This document shows positions 36,578-46,220 of a stretch of 64,000 nucleotides of DNA, in pieces (position 1 is the stretch's first letter; every line of letters begins with the position of its first letter). The stretch is taken from NCBI RefSeq assembly GCF_000384335.2, contig NZ_KQ031382.1, positions 3,607,545 to 3,671,544 of the forward strand. Reading direction: 5' to 3'. The notes beneath the pieces were generated by a model. That model saw only the letters and a list, made by a program, of their open reading frames with translations, was not told where the DNA came from and did no database searches. Origin of the DNA: Hyphomicrobium sp. 99. Lineage in GTDB: Bacteria > Pseudomonadota > Alphaproteobacteria > Rhizobiales > Hyphomicrobiaceae. The position numbers were made by a program, and so were the translations under genes.

Positions 36578-37321
36578 TCAACCTGCTGAAGGCCGCGACG
36601 GACCAAAACCCGATGCCCTGGCCCACATTGCCGCAAACAGCCGCCGGACTCCAAACTTCTGCCATTGGACGGCGCGGCCCAGAAAATACTCGTAGGGGGA
36701 GACCGACCAGTGACGACGGCGTTTCCGGCCACTGATCGTCGAAGAAAAATCTTCGATCTGGCGCGACGGCGGAGGAACGACGCCATAACTTTCGAAGTGC
36801 ATTCCACAACTGTAGTGCATATCGACATCGATAGGCCGGTACCGCCGCCGCGGATGTAGCAGTCTCAGAGCGCCGTTATAGCTCAGAATGTAGGCGCCGA
36901 GCCCCTTCGGAGCCCTGACGAATTTGACGAGATGACGCGATCCGATCGCCTCCACTTTTTCGTGGAGCCCCTTCCCGAGACGCGACCCACAGAGGCTTAT
37001 CGCATCCCATCCGGCCGGACATGATTCGACGGCACGCCGGGCGACCTCGAAAAAATCCGCGCCGACTTCCACGTCGTCTTCCATGATCAAGGCGTAGGGC
37101 CGGCCGGAAGCGACGATTTTCTCAGCCGCGAGCAGATGGCTAGCATAGCAGCCGATTTCGCCGGGCGTCAGACTGGCGGGCGAAGAAAACTGCGGAGCCA
37201 GATGCGGCGGCACGGCCGCCCCGAGCACGGCCTCGATGCGCTGGAAGCGATGACCGAGCTGCCCCGTCATGAAGGCCAAGCGATCGGCGGAACGCTCAAG
37301 ATTTATGAGGAAAACATCCAT
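36578..37321 (-). CDS. glycosyltransferase family 25 protein (LPS core-type)
   Basis: A 247-residue GT25 enzyme. VFLINLERSADRL (3-15) is the N-terminal signature, LTPGEIGCYASHLLA a family motif, and LIMEDDVEVG the DxD-like metal/nucleotide-sugar site. The last part (GAYILSYNGALRLL) is also typical. GT25 enzymes usually add galactose to lipooligosaccharide. It stands between the SRP RNA and pheA, apart from any LPS cluster. The C-terminus is basic and lacks a membrane anchor. Confidence 0.88.
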   Translation of the reverse strand: MDVFLINLERSADRLAFMTGQLGHRFQRIEAVLGAAVPPHLAPQFSSPASLTPGEIGCYASHLLAAEKIVASGRPYALIMEDDVEVGADFFEVARRAVESCPAGWDAISLCGSRLGKGLHEKVEAIGSRHLVKFVRAPKGLGAYILSYNGALRLLHPRRRYRPIDVDMHYSCGMHFESYGVVPPPSRQIEDFSSTISGRKRRRHWSVSPYEYFLGRAVQWQKFGVRRLFAAMWARASGFGPSRPSAG

Positions 37322-37493
37322 CGATCCGGTCCCCTGGCGGCTGCCAGGAGAACGGAGCGAATGGCGCTACCCCGAGCATCGGCGGGATCAAAGCATCCGC
37401 CAAAGGGCAACGAAATTAGGCCATACGGATGGGGACGCCGGTCCGACTATCGACAAAAACTAATGTGCACGGACCGACTTCGCTCGCCGCGCT

Positions 37494-38405
37494 TCAGCCA
37501 GGACGCTTGAGCGGCACAAGGCCGCTCGCGGCAAGTTCCCTCGCTTCCTTCCGGAAGGGACTCGCCGGATAGGTGCCGAAAATCTTTGTCTGCGTCGAGA
37601 AGAAGGAGAGTTCCTCGAGCGCCAGTTGAACGGGCCGGTCAACGGGGTGGCCTTCGATGTCGGCGATGAACATCGTCGCGTTGAAGGTGCCCTCTTCCTG
37701 ATAGCTCTCGAGCTTCGTCATGTTGACGCCGTTCGTCGCAAAGCCGCCGAGCGCCTTGTAAAGCGCCGCGGGTACGTTGCGCACGCGGAAGAGGAACGTC
37801 GTCATAACGGGGCCGTTGCCGGGCTCCGCGTCGTCGGGCTCCTTCGCGAAGATGACGAAGCGCGTCGTGTTGTGCTCCTGATCTTCGATGTCGCTCTTCA
37901 GGATCTTCAAACCGTAGATCTCGGCGGCAAGACGCGAAGCGATCGCAGCCGTCGAGAGATCGTCGCCCTCGGCCACGAGCCGGGCCGAGCCAGCGGTGTC
38001 CGCCTCGGGAACCGGCTTCAGTCCAAGTTGCCGCAGCGTATTCCGGCATTGGCCGAGCGCCTGCGTGTGGCTCATGACACGCTTGATCGTCGACATGCTG
38101 GCTTCGGGCTTCGCCATCAACTGATGGCGAACGCGGAGAAAATGTTCGCCGACGATGTAGAGACCGGAATCCGGCATGAGGTGATGGATGTCGGCGACGC
38201 GCCCAGCGACCGAGTTCTCGACCGGGATCATCGCATACCGCGCTTCCCCGCTGCTGACCGCCGCCAGTGCATCCTCGAACGTCGGATACGCGATGCTCTC
38301 GAAAGACGGATAGGCCTCGCGCGCCGCGAGATGCGAATTCGCCCCCGGCTCACCTTGGTACGAAATTTTTGCGGCTCCGGCGTCGGAGCCCGTTTGCTTT
38401 GTCAT
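37494..38405 (-). CDS. pheA: prephenate dehydratase
   Basis: A 303-residue enzyme that converts prephenate to phenylpyruvate for phenylalanine synthesis. ISYQGEPGANSHLAA begins the catalytic domain, IPVENSVAGRV is a conserved block, and SHTQALGQCRNTL a second. A C-terminal ACT domain (GFATNGVNMTKLESYQEEG) should give feedback control by phenylalanine. It is the stand-alone form without chorismate mutase. It starts 27 nt after kdsB ends. Confidence 0.96.
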   Translation of the reverse strand: MTKQTGSDAGAAKISYQGEPGANSHLAAREAYPSFESIAYPTFEDALAAVSSGEARYAMIPVENSVAGRVADIHHLMPDSGLYIVGEHFLRVRHQLMAKPEASMSTIKRVMSHTQALGQCRNTLRQLGLKPVPEADTAGSARLVAEGDDLSTAAIASRLAAEIYGLKILKSDIEDQEHNTTRFVIFAKEPDDAEPGNGPVMTTFLFRVRNVPAALYKALGGFATNGVNMTKLESYQEEGTFNATMFIADIEGHPVDRPVQLALEELSFFSTQTKIFGTYPASPFRKEARELAASGLVPLKRPG

Positions 38406-38432
38406 AGCCGTTCGATTGTCCGGGATGAGATG

Positions 38433-39167
38433 CTAGGGCGCGATGAGGCGGCGCGCGCGCTCAAGGTCGGCAGGAGTATCGACACCGAGAGGAACGGTGT
38501 CAACGATAGCGACGTCGATGCGCATTTGCGCCTCAAGCGCCCGTAATTGTTCAAGTTTTTCGCGTTTCTCAAGTTCCGCCGGAGGCAGCGACACGAAGCG
38601 CTCGAGGCTGTCACGCCGGTAGGCGTAGATGCCGATATGATGAAAGAGCGGCCCCTCACCATGAGGCGCGGTCGCGCGCGTGAAATAAAGTGCCCGAAGC
38701 CGGTTCTCGCCGATTGGCGTCCCGACGACCTTCACAACGTTCGGATTGCCGCGCTCTTCGTCCTCGGAAATGACTGCGGCGAGCGTCGCGATATCCGTTT
38801 CGCCCGACGCGAGCGGCGCGACGCAATCAGTGACGAGCGCGGGATCGAGCGTCGGCAGATCACCTTGCAGATTGACGATGATGTCCGCCTTCCGTGCCGA
38901 ATCGATTTTCGTCAGCGCCTCGTGAATGCGATCCGAGCCCGACGCATGATCGGCGCGCGTCATCACCGCTTCACCGCCCGCCGCCTTCACCGCTTGCAAA
39001 ATCTCCGCGCTGTCGGTCGCGACGACGACACGCCCGGCGTTCGCTTCAGTCGCACGCTGCCAGACGTGAACGATCATCGGCCGTCCATGGATGTCCGCGA
39101 GGGGCTTACCGGGAAGCCGCGTCGCCTGCATCCGCGCCGGTATGAGGATGAGAGTTTCTTGGGACAC
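38433..39167 (-). CDS. kdsB: 3-deoxy-manno-octulosonate (Kdo) cytidylyltransferase
   Basis: A 244-residue enzyme making CMP-Kdo for lipid A-core. [20 protein letters not shown] binds [27 protein letters not shown] and [14 protein letters not shown] complete the active site. It starts at GTG 39167; the open frame continues upstream but no other start fits the family's length. It is cotranscribed with pheA and divergent from the cytochrome gene. Confidence 0.96.
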   Translation of the reverse strand: MSQETLILIPARMQATRLPGKPLADIHGRPMIVHVWQRATEANAGRVVVATDSAEILQAVKAAGGEAVMTRADHASGSDRIHEALTKIDSARKADIIVNLQGDLPTLDPALVTDCVAPLASGETDIATLAAVISEDEERGNPNVVKVVGTPIGENRLRALYFTRATAPHGEGPLFHHIGIYAYRRDSLERFVSLPPAELEKREKLEQLRALEAQMRIDVAIVDTVPLGVDTPADLERARRLIAP

Positions 39168-39326
39168 TGCGGTTAAGTTCTTTTGTTCGGTGACAAATTG
39201 CCACGATATCGCTATCGACACTGGAAAAAGTCGACGCGCTGGCGGGACGGGCGAGCTTATATACCGCAAATCGTTCTCGTCACCTTGAATTGCGCGTCTC
39301 GGGGAAGACGTACAGGGAGCGAAAAT

Positions 39327-39884
39327 ATGGACAGTTTCGAATTCACGAAGATTGCGGGCGCCGTGTTGTCGGCACTCCTTTTGATTTTCGGGGTGAAGAC
39401 AGCGATCGACATGAACGTCGGCCACACACCCGAAAAGCCGGGCTTTGTGCTGCCGGCCGCAGCCCCCGCCGAGACGGCGAAACCGGCCGAAGCAGCTGCT
39501 GCAACCGCGCCCGCCGCAGGCGGCGGTGAGGAAGTCGTCGCACTTCTGGCGAAGGCAAACCCCGAGAACGGCAAGGCCATTTTCACGAAATGCCAAGCCT
39601 GCCACGTGTCGGAAAAGGGTAAAGCACCGACGGTCGGGCCGAACCTCTGGGACGTCGTGAACCGACCCAAGGCGAGCTATCCGGGGTTCAGTTATTCCGA
39701 CGCGATGAAGAAGAAGGGCGGCGATTGGTCTTTCGCGGAACTCGCGCATTTCCTTCACGGCCCCAAGACCTTCGTTCCCGGCACGAAAATGGTCTTCAGC
39801 GGGCTTCCTTCCTCCTCTGATGAAGCGGATGTAATCGCCTATTTGGCAACCCTTGCAGATACCCCCGTTCCACTGCCAAAATGA
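39327..39884 (+). CDS. membrane-anchored c-type cytochrome (CycM/c552-like)
   Basis: A 185-residue class I cytochrome c. An N-terminal uncleaved helix ([18 protein letters not shown]) anchors it in the membrane, an Ala/Pro/Glu linker follows, and then the haem motif CQACH (Cys89, Cys92, His93) with axial Met155 in [12 protein letters not shown] 39327 is supported by AGGGAG at 39314-39319. Rhizobial CycM carries electrons from the bc1 complex to an aa3 oxidase; the same role is likely here. Confidence 0.93.
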   Translation: MDSFEFTKIAGAVLSALLLIFGVKTAIDMNVGHTPEKPGFVLPAAAPAETAKPAEAAAATAPAAGGGEEVVALLAKANPENGKAIFTKCQACHVSEKGKAPTVGPNLWDVVNRPKASYPGFSYSDAMKKKGGDWSFAELAHFLHGPKTFVPGTKMVFSGLPSSSDEADVIAYLATLADTPVPLPK

Positions 39885-39918
39885 CGGCGTTTTAACTCGC
39901 TAAGGGTGGAAAACTTTG

Positions 39919-39950
39919 CGACCCTGCCGGGGCTCTGGGCGGGGTCGTTT
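39919..39950 (+). terminator. probable terminator after the cytochrome gene
   Basis: CGACCC (39919-39924) pairs with GGGTCG (39942-39947), with extra inner GC pairs, and is followed by TTT. It lies 35 nt after the stop codon. The short T-run makes it moderate. Confidence 0.55.
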
Positions 39951-40037
39951 CATGTCCGGCGGGACGACTTTATCCCCGGTCGCCGCCCCCAGGTTAAACT
40001 GCTCTCGTGTGTGAGATTTGGAAGGACGAAGTCGAAT

Positions 40038-41975
40038 ATGCAGATGCGCCTGACGCCGTTCATTGTTGCCGCGCTGGCGTTCTTGAGTTTCTCACCGATC
40101 CCGACCCCGGCAAAGGCGGACGAAACCCAGTGCCACCACGCGCTGTCGCTCGTCGGCGAACCGAAATACGGACCGGACTTCAAAAATTTCGATTGGGTCA
40201 ATCCCGACGCGCCGAAAGGCGGCACGATACGCCAATGGGCGGACGGCACGTTCGACACGCTGAACCCCTTCTCCGACAAGGGCGTCAAAGCCGCGGGACT
40301 GGGGCTGATCTACGATAGCCTGTTCACGCCGAGCCTCGACGAGCCGTCGACGCAGTACGCGCTCATCGCCGAGTGCGCATCCTATCCGGATGATTTTTCA
40401 TCCGTAACGTTCAAGCTCCGCCCTGAAGCAAAATTCCAGGACGGTCAGCCGATAACGCCCGAGGACGTGATCTTCTCGTTCGATGCATTGAAGAAGGCCA
40501 ATCCGTTTTACGCGTTCTACTACAAGAACGTCGAGAAAGCGGAAAAGACCGGCGACCACGAGGTAAAGTTCACGTTCGAGACCAAAGGCAATCGCGAGTT
40601 GCCTATGATCGTCGGCGAGCTGAACATCGTCCCCAAGCATTACTGGGAAGGCAAGGACGCCAGCGGCAATCAGCGCGACATCACCAAGACAACCGTCGAG
40701 CCGCCGCTCGGCAACGGCCCTTACAAAATCAAGTCCGTCGATACGAGCCGCAAGATCGTCTACGAGCGCGTGCCGGACTATTGGGCCAAAGATCTGCCCG
40801 TAATGCGCGGCCAGCAGAATTTCGATGCGCTCGAAATTACCTACTATCGCGACCGCACGCCTGCGTTCGAGGACTTCAAAACCGGCAGCATCGACTTCTG
40901 GTTCGAGAACCAGGCAGCCGCTTGGGCAACGCAGTACAATTTCGATGCGCTGAAAAAGGGCCTCGTGAAGAAAGAAGCGATCCCGGTGAAGCGGGTCGCG
41001 CCGATGCAGGCGTTCGTGTTCAACCTCCGCCGCAAGGAATTCCAAGATCCACGCGTGCGCCGGGCCTTCAACCTGCTCTTCAATTTCGAAGAAACCAACA
41101 AGAAGCTGTTCTTCAATCTCTATCAGCGCGTCGATAGCTACTTCGCAAACTCGGATCTCGCCGCGACAGGCCTGCCGCAGGGCCGCGAACTCGAAATCCT
41201 GAACGAGGTGAAGAACGAGGTGCCGCCGGAAGTGTTCACGACCGAGTGGAAGAACCCCGTCAACTCCGAGGAAGGCGATTACCGCAAGCATCAGCAGGAA
41301 GCGCTGAAGTTGTTGGAAGCCGCTGGCTGGAAAATCCGCTCCGAGACTGTCGACGATCCGTCGTGCGGCACCTGGTGCAAGATCAAGAAGCAGATCGGCA
41401 TCTCATCGGGCTCGACGGCACGCGCGCTTCGCAACGATGCGGGCGAGCAGATGACGGTCGAATTCCTGATCAACGGCGATACGTTCGAGCGGATCATCCT
41501 GCCTTACGTGCAGGGGCTCGGAGCACTCGGCATCAAAGCGACCGTGCGCGCCGTCGACGACGCTCAGTACAAGCAGCGCGAGGACAACCGCGACTTCGAT
41601 ATCATCGTCGATACCTTCGCGCAGTCGAACTCGCCGGGCAACGAGCAGCGCGATTTCTGGGGCTCGGCCGCGGCCGATAAACCCGGCAGCCGCAATACGG
41701 CAGGCATCAAAAACCCCGCCGTCGACAAGATCGTCGATAAGATCGTCTTCGCCAAGGATCGCGCCGATCTCGTCGCCGCAACCCATGCGCTCGACCGCGT
41801 CCTGCTGTGGAACAACTACGTCGTGCCGCACTGGAATTATCCCTACGAGCGCATCGCCTATTGGGATAAGTTCGGCCGGCCGGCGAAGTTGCCGTCGCAG
41901 ACCTCAGGCTTGACGCAGGTCTGGTGGTACGACGCCGACAAGGCAAAAGCACTCGAAGCAGCGAAGGGAAAATGA
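40038..41975 (+). CDS. ABC transporter substrate-binding protein, YejA-like (first copy)
   Basis: A 645-residue periplasmic binding protein of family 5. The signal peptide MQMRLTPFIVAALAFLSFSP ends near AKA. ALSLVGEPKYGPDFKNFDWV, NPDAPKGGTIRQW and PPLGNGPYKIKSVD are typical of YejA, which binds peptides and microcin C. ATG 40038 is used because it begins the signal peptide; a GAAGGA is upstream. It contains a Cys pair (SCGTWC) absent from the second copy. It overlaps the next gene as ATGA. Confidence 0.92.
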   Translation: MQMRLTPFIVAALAFLSFSPIPTPAKADETQCHHALSLVGEPKYGPDFKNFDWVNPDAPKGGTIRQWADGTFDTLNPFSDKGVKAAGLGLIYDSLFTPSLDEPSTQYALIAECASYPDDFSSVTFKLRPEAKFQDGQPITPEDVIFSFDALKKANPFYAFYYKNVEKAEKTGDHEVKFTFETKGNRELPMIVGELNIVPKHYWEGKDASGNQRDITKTTVEPPLGNGPYKIKSVDTSRKIVYERVPDYWAKDLPVMRGQQNFDALEITYYRDRTPAFEDFKTGSIDFWFENQAAAWATQYNFDALKKGLVKKEAIPVKRVAPMQAFVFNLRRKEFQDPRVRRAFNLLFNFEETNKKLFFNLYQRVDSYFANSDLAATGLPQGRELEILNEVKNEVPPEVFTTEWKNPVNSEEGDYRKHQQEALKLLEAAGWKIRSETVDDPSCGTWCKIKKQIGISSGSTARALRNDAGEQMTVEFLINGDTFERIILPYVQGLGALGIKATVRAVDDAQYKQREDNRDFDIIVDTFAQSNSPGNEQRDFWGSAAADKPGSRNTAGIKNPAVDKIVDKIVFAKDRADLVAATHALDRVLLWNNYVVPHWNYPYERIAYWDKFGRPAKLPSQTSGLTQVWWYDADKAKALEAAKGK

Positions 41976-43879
41976 CCCTCGTGCAAGGATCAGCGCCGTT
42001 TCGAAAGACGACGACCGCCAACAAGGTGACGCTTGTCACCGCGTTGGTGCTGTTGTTCTCCGCCGCTTTCGGAGAAATCGCGTCAGCGGAGCCGAGCCAC
42101 GGTCTCTCCGTATTCGGCGAATTGAAATATCCGGCGGATTTCCAGCACTTCGATTACGTCAACGCGGACGCGCCCAAAGGCGGCCGCATGGTGACGATGG
42201 GCACCGGCGGCGCCAATACGTTCGACACGTTGAACCAGTTCATCCTGAAAGGTGACGCCGCGCAGGGCCTCGATTTCCTGTTCGACGCCCTGATGGTGCG
42301 CGCTCAGGATGAGCCCGACGCTGTCTATGGCCTCGTCGCCAAATCGGCCGATGTCGCACCCGACCATATGTCGGTGACGTTCAAACTGCGACCAGAAGCG
42401 AAATTCTCCGACGGCTCGAAGCTGACCGCCGAAGACGTCGCCTTCACCTTCGGTCTCTTGAAGGAAAAAGGTCACCCGGCCATCGCCATGACTTTGCACG
42501 ATGTCGAGTCGGCCGAAGCGATCGATCCCGAAACGGTGCGCTACACGTTCAAAGGCACGTTGGTTCGCGATCTGCCGATCATCGTCGCGCAGCTCCCAAT
42601 TCTTTCGAAGGCCTATTATACGACGCAGCCGTTCGACCAGACCTCGTTGAAGCCGCCGCTGGGATCAGGTCCCTACAAGATCAAGAGCTTCAATCCCGGC
42701 ACCGATATCACCTACACGCGCCGCGAAGATTATTGGGCGAAAGATCTGCCCGTAAACAAGGGCCGCTATAACCTCGACGAGATCCGCTACGACTATTATC
42801 GCGATCGCAATATCGAGCTCGAAGCGCTGAAATCCGGCAACTTCGACCTCCGCGAGGAATTCTCAAGCATCAGCTGGGCGACGGGATACAACATCCCGGC
42901 CGTCACCGAAGGCCGCTTGGTGAAGGTGTCGCTGCCCGACGACCGCCCGTCTGGCGCGCAAGGCTATTTCCTCAACACGCGCCGCGACAAGTTCAAGGAT
43001 CCGCGCGTCCGCCAAGCGCTCGATCTCGTGTTCGATTTCGAATGGTCGAACAAGAAACTATTCTATGGGCTCTACAAGCGCACGACGAGCTACTTCGAAA
43101 ATTCCGACATGAAGGCGAATGGGAAACCGAGCCCCGAAGAGCTGGCGCTGCTTGAACCCTACAAAGACAAACTTGCGCCCGAAGTCTTCGGCGAACCCTA
43201 CACGCCGCCCGTAACGGACGGCAGCGGCAACAATCGCGACAATTTGAAAAAGGCGCGCGACCTTCTGATCGCCGCCGGTTGGAAGCCCGGCTCCGACAGC
43301 TATCTGCACAACGACAAAGGCGAACGCCTAACGATCGAGTTTCTCGACTTCGAGGCTATGTTCGAGCGCATCACCGTTCCCTACACGGAAAATCTGCGAA
43401 AGATTGGCGTCGATGCCTCGTGGCGGCTCGTTGATCCGGCTCAATACGAACGGCGCGTGAAAGCCTTCGATTTCGATGTGGCAACCCAGCGCTACTCCTT
43501 GCGTCTCACGCCCGGCATCGAAATGCGCAGCTATTGGGGGACCGAAGCCGCCAAGACCGACGGATCGTTCAATCTCGCAGGCATATCCGACCCCGTCATC
43601 GATGCCCTCGTTGACAAAGTTGTCGCAGCGAAATCCCGAGCGGAGCTTGTCACAGCGACGCGCGCCATTGATCGCGTGCTCCGTGCAGGTCATTATTGGG
43701 TCCCGCACTGGTATAAGGCGTCGTACTCGGTCGCATATTGGAACAAGTATTCGCGGCCCGCAGTGCAGCCCAAATATGATGCGGGCATACTCGACACGTG
43801 GTGGTACGATCCGGCAAAGGCCGCAGCGCTGAGCTCCGGCAAGCCGACCGCACAATCTCAGGAACCGGCAAAGCCCTGA
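41972..43879 (+). CDS. ABC transporter substrate-binding protein, YejA-like (second copy)
   Basis: A 635-residue paralogue of the preceding gene. VTALVLLFSAAFGEIASA is the signal core; then GLSVFGELKYPADFQHFDYV, NADAPKGGRMVTM and PPLGSGPYKIKSFN. It starts at ATG 41972, overlapping the stop of the first copy by 4 nt with GAAGGG upstream. It ends in TGATG with yejB. The two copies are clearly diverged, so they probably bind different peptide ligands for one permease. Confidence 0.93.
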   Translation: MTLVQGSAPFRKTTTANKVTLVTALVLLFSAAFGEIASAEPSHGLSVFGELKYPADFQHFDYVNADAPKGGRMVTMGTGGANTFDTLNQFILKGDAAQGLDFLFDALMVRAQDEPDAVYGLVAKSADVAPDHMSVTFKLRPEAKFSDGSKLTAEDVAFTFGLLKEKGHPAIAMTLHDVESAEAIDPETVRYTFKGTLVRDLPIIVAQLPILSKAYYTTQPFDQTSLKPPLGSGPYKIKSFNPGTDITYTRREDYWAKDLPVNKGRYNLDEIRYDYYRDRNIELEALKSGNFDLREEFSSISWATGYNIPAVTEGRLVKVSLPDDRPSGAQGYFLNTRRDKFKDPRVRQALDLVFDFEWSNKKLFYGLYKRTTSYFENSDMKANGKPSPEELALLEPYKDKLAPEVFGEPYTPPVTDGSGNNRDNLKKARDLLIAAGWKPGSDSYLHNDKGERLTIEFLDFEAMFERITVPYTENLRKIGVDASWRLVDPAQYERRVKAFDFDVATQRYSLRLTPGIEMRSYWGTEAAKTDGSFNLAGISDPVIDALVDKVVAAKSRAELVTATRAIDRVLRAGHYWVPHWYKASYSVAYWNKYSRPAVQPKYDAGILDTWWYDPAKAAALSSGKPTAQSQEPAKP

Positions 43880-45000
43880 TGGCTGCTTATCTTTTAAAAC
43901 GATTGCTGCTGGTGATCCCGACACTCTTCGGGATCATGCTGTTCTCGTTCATCATCATTCAGTTCGCCCCCGGCGGACCCGTCGAGCGCATGATCGCTGA
44001 GTTGACGGGGCAATCGTCGTCGATCGTCAGCCGCATGGGCGGCGGTGGCGGCGACACGCTTGGCGGCGGCGCCATGAGCAACCAGCTCGGCGTCGGTGGC
44101 GGCGATTCCATCACGTCGAAATATCGCGGTGCCCAGGGCCTCGATCCGGCATTCATCAAAAGTCTCGAGAAGCAGTTCGGCTTTGATAAGCCCGCCTACG
44201 AACGCTTCTACATCATGATGAAGAACTTCCTGACGTTCGATTTCGGCAAGAGCTATTTCCGCGACGTCTCGGTGTTGGAACTCATCAAAGAGAAGCTTCC
44301 GGTTTCGATCTCGCTCGGCATCTGGATGACGCTGCTGACGTATCTGATCTCGATCCCGCTCGGCATTCGCAAGGCCGTGAAGGATGGCGAGCCCTTCGAT
44401 ACGTGGTCGAGCGCCATCCTTGTCGTCGGCTACGCGATCCCCGGCTTTCTGTTCGCCGTTCTGCTGCTCATTCTCTTCGCTGGTTCCTCGTTCTTCCAGT
44501 GGTTCCCGTCGCGAGGCTTGTTCTCCGACAACTGGGATCAGCTGTCGTGGTTCGGAAAAATCACCGACTATCTCTGGCACCTCGTGCTGCCGATGATCGC
44601 GATGGCGGTCGGCTCGTTCACCGCGATGACGTTCCTGACGAAGAACTCGTTCCTCGACGAGATCCGCAAGCAATACGTCGTGGCGGCGCGCGCCAAGGGT
44701 CTGACCGAGAACCAGGTGCTCTACGGACACGTCTTCCGCAACGCCATGCTGCTCGTCATCTCGGGCTTCCCGTCAGCCTTCATCAGCGCGTTCTTTTCAG
44801 GCGCGCTGCTGATCGAAACGATCTTCTCGCTTGACGGTCTCGGCCTTCTCTCGTTCGAAAGCATCGAAAAGCGCGACTATCCCGTAGTCTTCGCGTCGCT
44901 GTACATCTTCTCGCTCGTCGGCCTGTTCGTCGGCATCCTGTCGGACTTCGTCTACACCCTCGTCGATCCACGCATCGACTTCGAAACGCGTGAGGTGTGA
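43879..45000 (+). CDS. yejB: microcin C/peptide ABC transporter permease YejB
   Basis: A 373-residue inner-membrane permease. The N-terminal helix MAAYLLKRLLLVIPTLFGIM is typical, followed by a Gly-rich loop and YRGAQGLDPAFIKSLEKQFGFDKP, both usual for YejB rather than DppB. The EAA loop reads VVAARAKGLTENQVLYGHV. It is translationally coupled to the second yejA by TGATG and precedes yejE. Confidence 0.94.
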   Translation: MAAYLLKRLLLVIPTLFGIMLFSFIIIQFAPGGPVERMIAELTGQSSSIVSRMGGGGGDTLGGGAMSNQLGVGGGDSITSKYRGAQGLDPAFIKSLEKQFGFDKPAYERFYIMMKNFLTFDFGKSYFRDVSVLELIKEKLPVSISLGIWMTLLTYLISIPLGIRKAVKDGEPFDTWSSAILVVGYAIPGFLFAVLLLILFAGSSFFQWFPSRGLFSDNWDQLSWFGKITDYLWHLVLPMIAMAVGSFTAMTFLTKNSFLDEIRKQYVVAARAKGLTENQVLYGHVFRNAMLLVISGFPSAFISAFFSGALLIETIFSLDGLGLLSFESIEKRDYPVVFASLYIFSLVGLFVGILSDFVYTLVDPRIDFETREV

Positions 45001-45002
45001 CG

Positions 45003-46220
45003 ATGGATCAGAGAACCGAGCGCGCATCAGACGCCACAGTTGCTGCTCCAGCCGCAAAACCGGCGAAGTCGCGCTTCCAGAGGTTGCGCCAGCGCTTCCG
45101 CCTGTCGCCCGTCAACCGCCGCCGCTGGGAACGATTCAAAGCCCACAAGATCGGCTATCGCTCGTTTATCATTTTCACCGCCCTGTTCATCGGCTCGCTT
45201 TTCGCCGAGTTCATTGCCAACGACCGCCCGCTGATCGCCAGCTACAAAGGCGAGATCCTTTTCCCGGTGCTCGTCGATTATCCGGAAGAAAAGTTCGGCG
45301 GCTTCCTCGCCGTGACCGACTACCGGACGCCCGACATCGCCAACGAGATCAACGCCAACGGCTGGATGTTTTGGCCACCGATCCGCTATTCCTATTCGAC
45401 GATCAACAAGGATTACCCCGGCCGCATCGGCGATAATGGTGTCTGCCTCGGCTATCCCGCGCCGCCGCCTTGGTCGACGAAGCTCAAGCTCTGCGATGCC
45501 CCGGCCGACCAGATCGCGCGCTTCAATGAACTCGGAAACACCAACTGGCTCGGCCTCGATGATCAAGGCCGCGATGTGCTCTCCCGCGTCATCTACGGCT
45601 TCCGCATTTCGGTGCTGTTCGGCCTGATCCTGACCATCGTCTCGTCCGCTGTCGGCATCATTGCGGGCGCGGTGCAAGGCTACTTCGGCGGCCGCGTCGA
45701 TCTCATATTCCAGCGCCTGCTCGAAATCTGGAACTCGATTCCGGAACTGTTCGTGCTGCTCATCATATCGTCGCTCTTCGTTCCGGGATTCTGGACGCTG
45801 CTCGGCATCCTGATGATCTTCAGCTGGACGTCCCTCGTCGGCCTCGTCCGTGCCGAATTCCTGCGTGGCCGAAACCTCGAATACGTTCGCGCCGCGCGCG
45901 CGCTCGGGCTCTCCGACACGCAGATCATGTTCAAGCACTTGCTGCCGAACGCCATGGTCGCAACGCTGACGTTCCTGCCGTTCAAGCTGTCAGGCGGCAT
46001 CGCCGCGCTGACCGCGCTCGACTTCTTAGGCCTTGGCATGCCGCCCGGCTCACCTTCGCTCGGCGAGCTGCTTCTCCAGGGCAAAAAACATCTCGAAGCG
46101 CCGTGGCTCGGCATATCCGGCTTCATTGCCGTTTCGATCATCCTATCGCTCGCGATCTTCATGGGCGAAGCCGTGCGCGACGCGCTCGATCCGCGAAAGA
46201 CATTCAGAGGCAAGAGTTGA
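45003..46220 (+). CDS. yejE: microcin C/peptide ABC transporter permease YejE
   Basis: A 405-residue permease with a long N-terminal cytoplasmic and periplasmic extension (RRRWERFKAHKIGYRSF, then YPEEKFGGFLAVTDYRTP), as in YejE. The EAA loop reads YVRAARALGLSDTQIMFKHL. ATG 45003 is preferred over GTG 44997. It ends in TGATG with yejF. Confidence 0.94.
   Translation: MDQRTERASDATVAAPAAKPAKSRFQRLRQRFRLSPVNRRRWERFKAHKIGYRSFIIFTALFIGSLFAEFIANDRPLIASYKGEILFPVLVDYPEEKFGGFLAVTDYRTPDIANEINANGWMFWPPIRYSYSTINKDYPGRIGDNGVCLGYPAPPPWSTKLKLCDAPADQIARFNELGNTNWLGLDDQGRDVLSRVIYGFRISVLFGLILTIVSSAVGIIAGAVQGYFGGRVDLIFQRLLEIWNSIPELFVLLIISSLFVPGFWTLLGILMIFSWTSLVGLVRAEFLRGRNLEYVRAARALGLSDTQIMFKHLLPNAMVATLTFLPFKLSGGIAALTALDFLGLGMPPGSPSLGELLLQGKKHLEAPWLGISGFIAVSIILSLAIFMGEAVRDALDPRKTFRGKS

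Noticed and set aside
39183..39326. N-terminal extension of the cytochrome gene
   Set aside because: No start signal; the extension covers the divergent kdsB promoter region, and ATG 39327 has AGGGAG.
44025..44125. Glycine-rich insert in YejB as a novel feature
   Set aside because: A Gly-rich loop before YRGAQGLDP is usual in YejB proteins.
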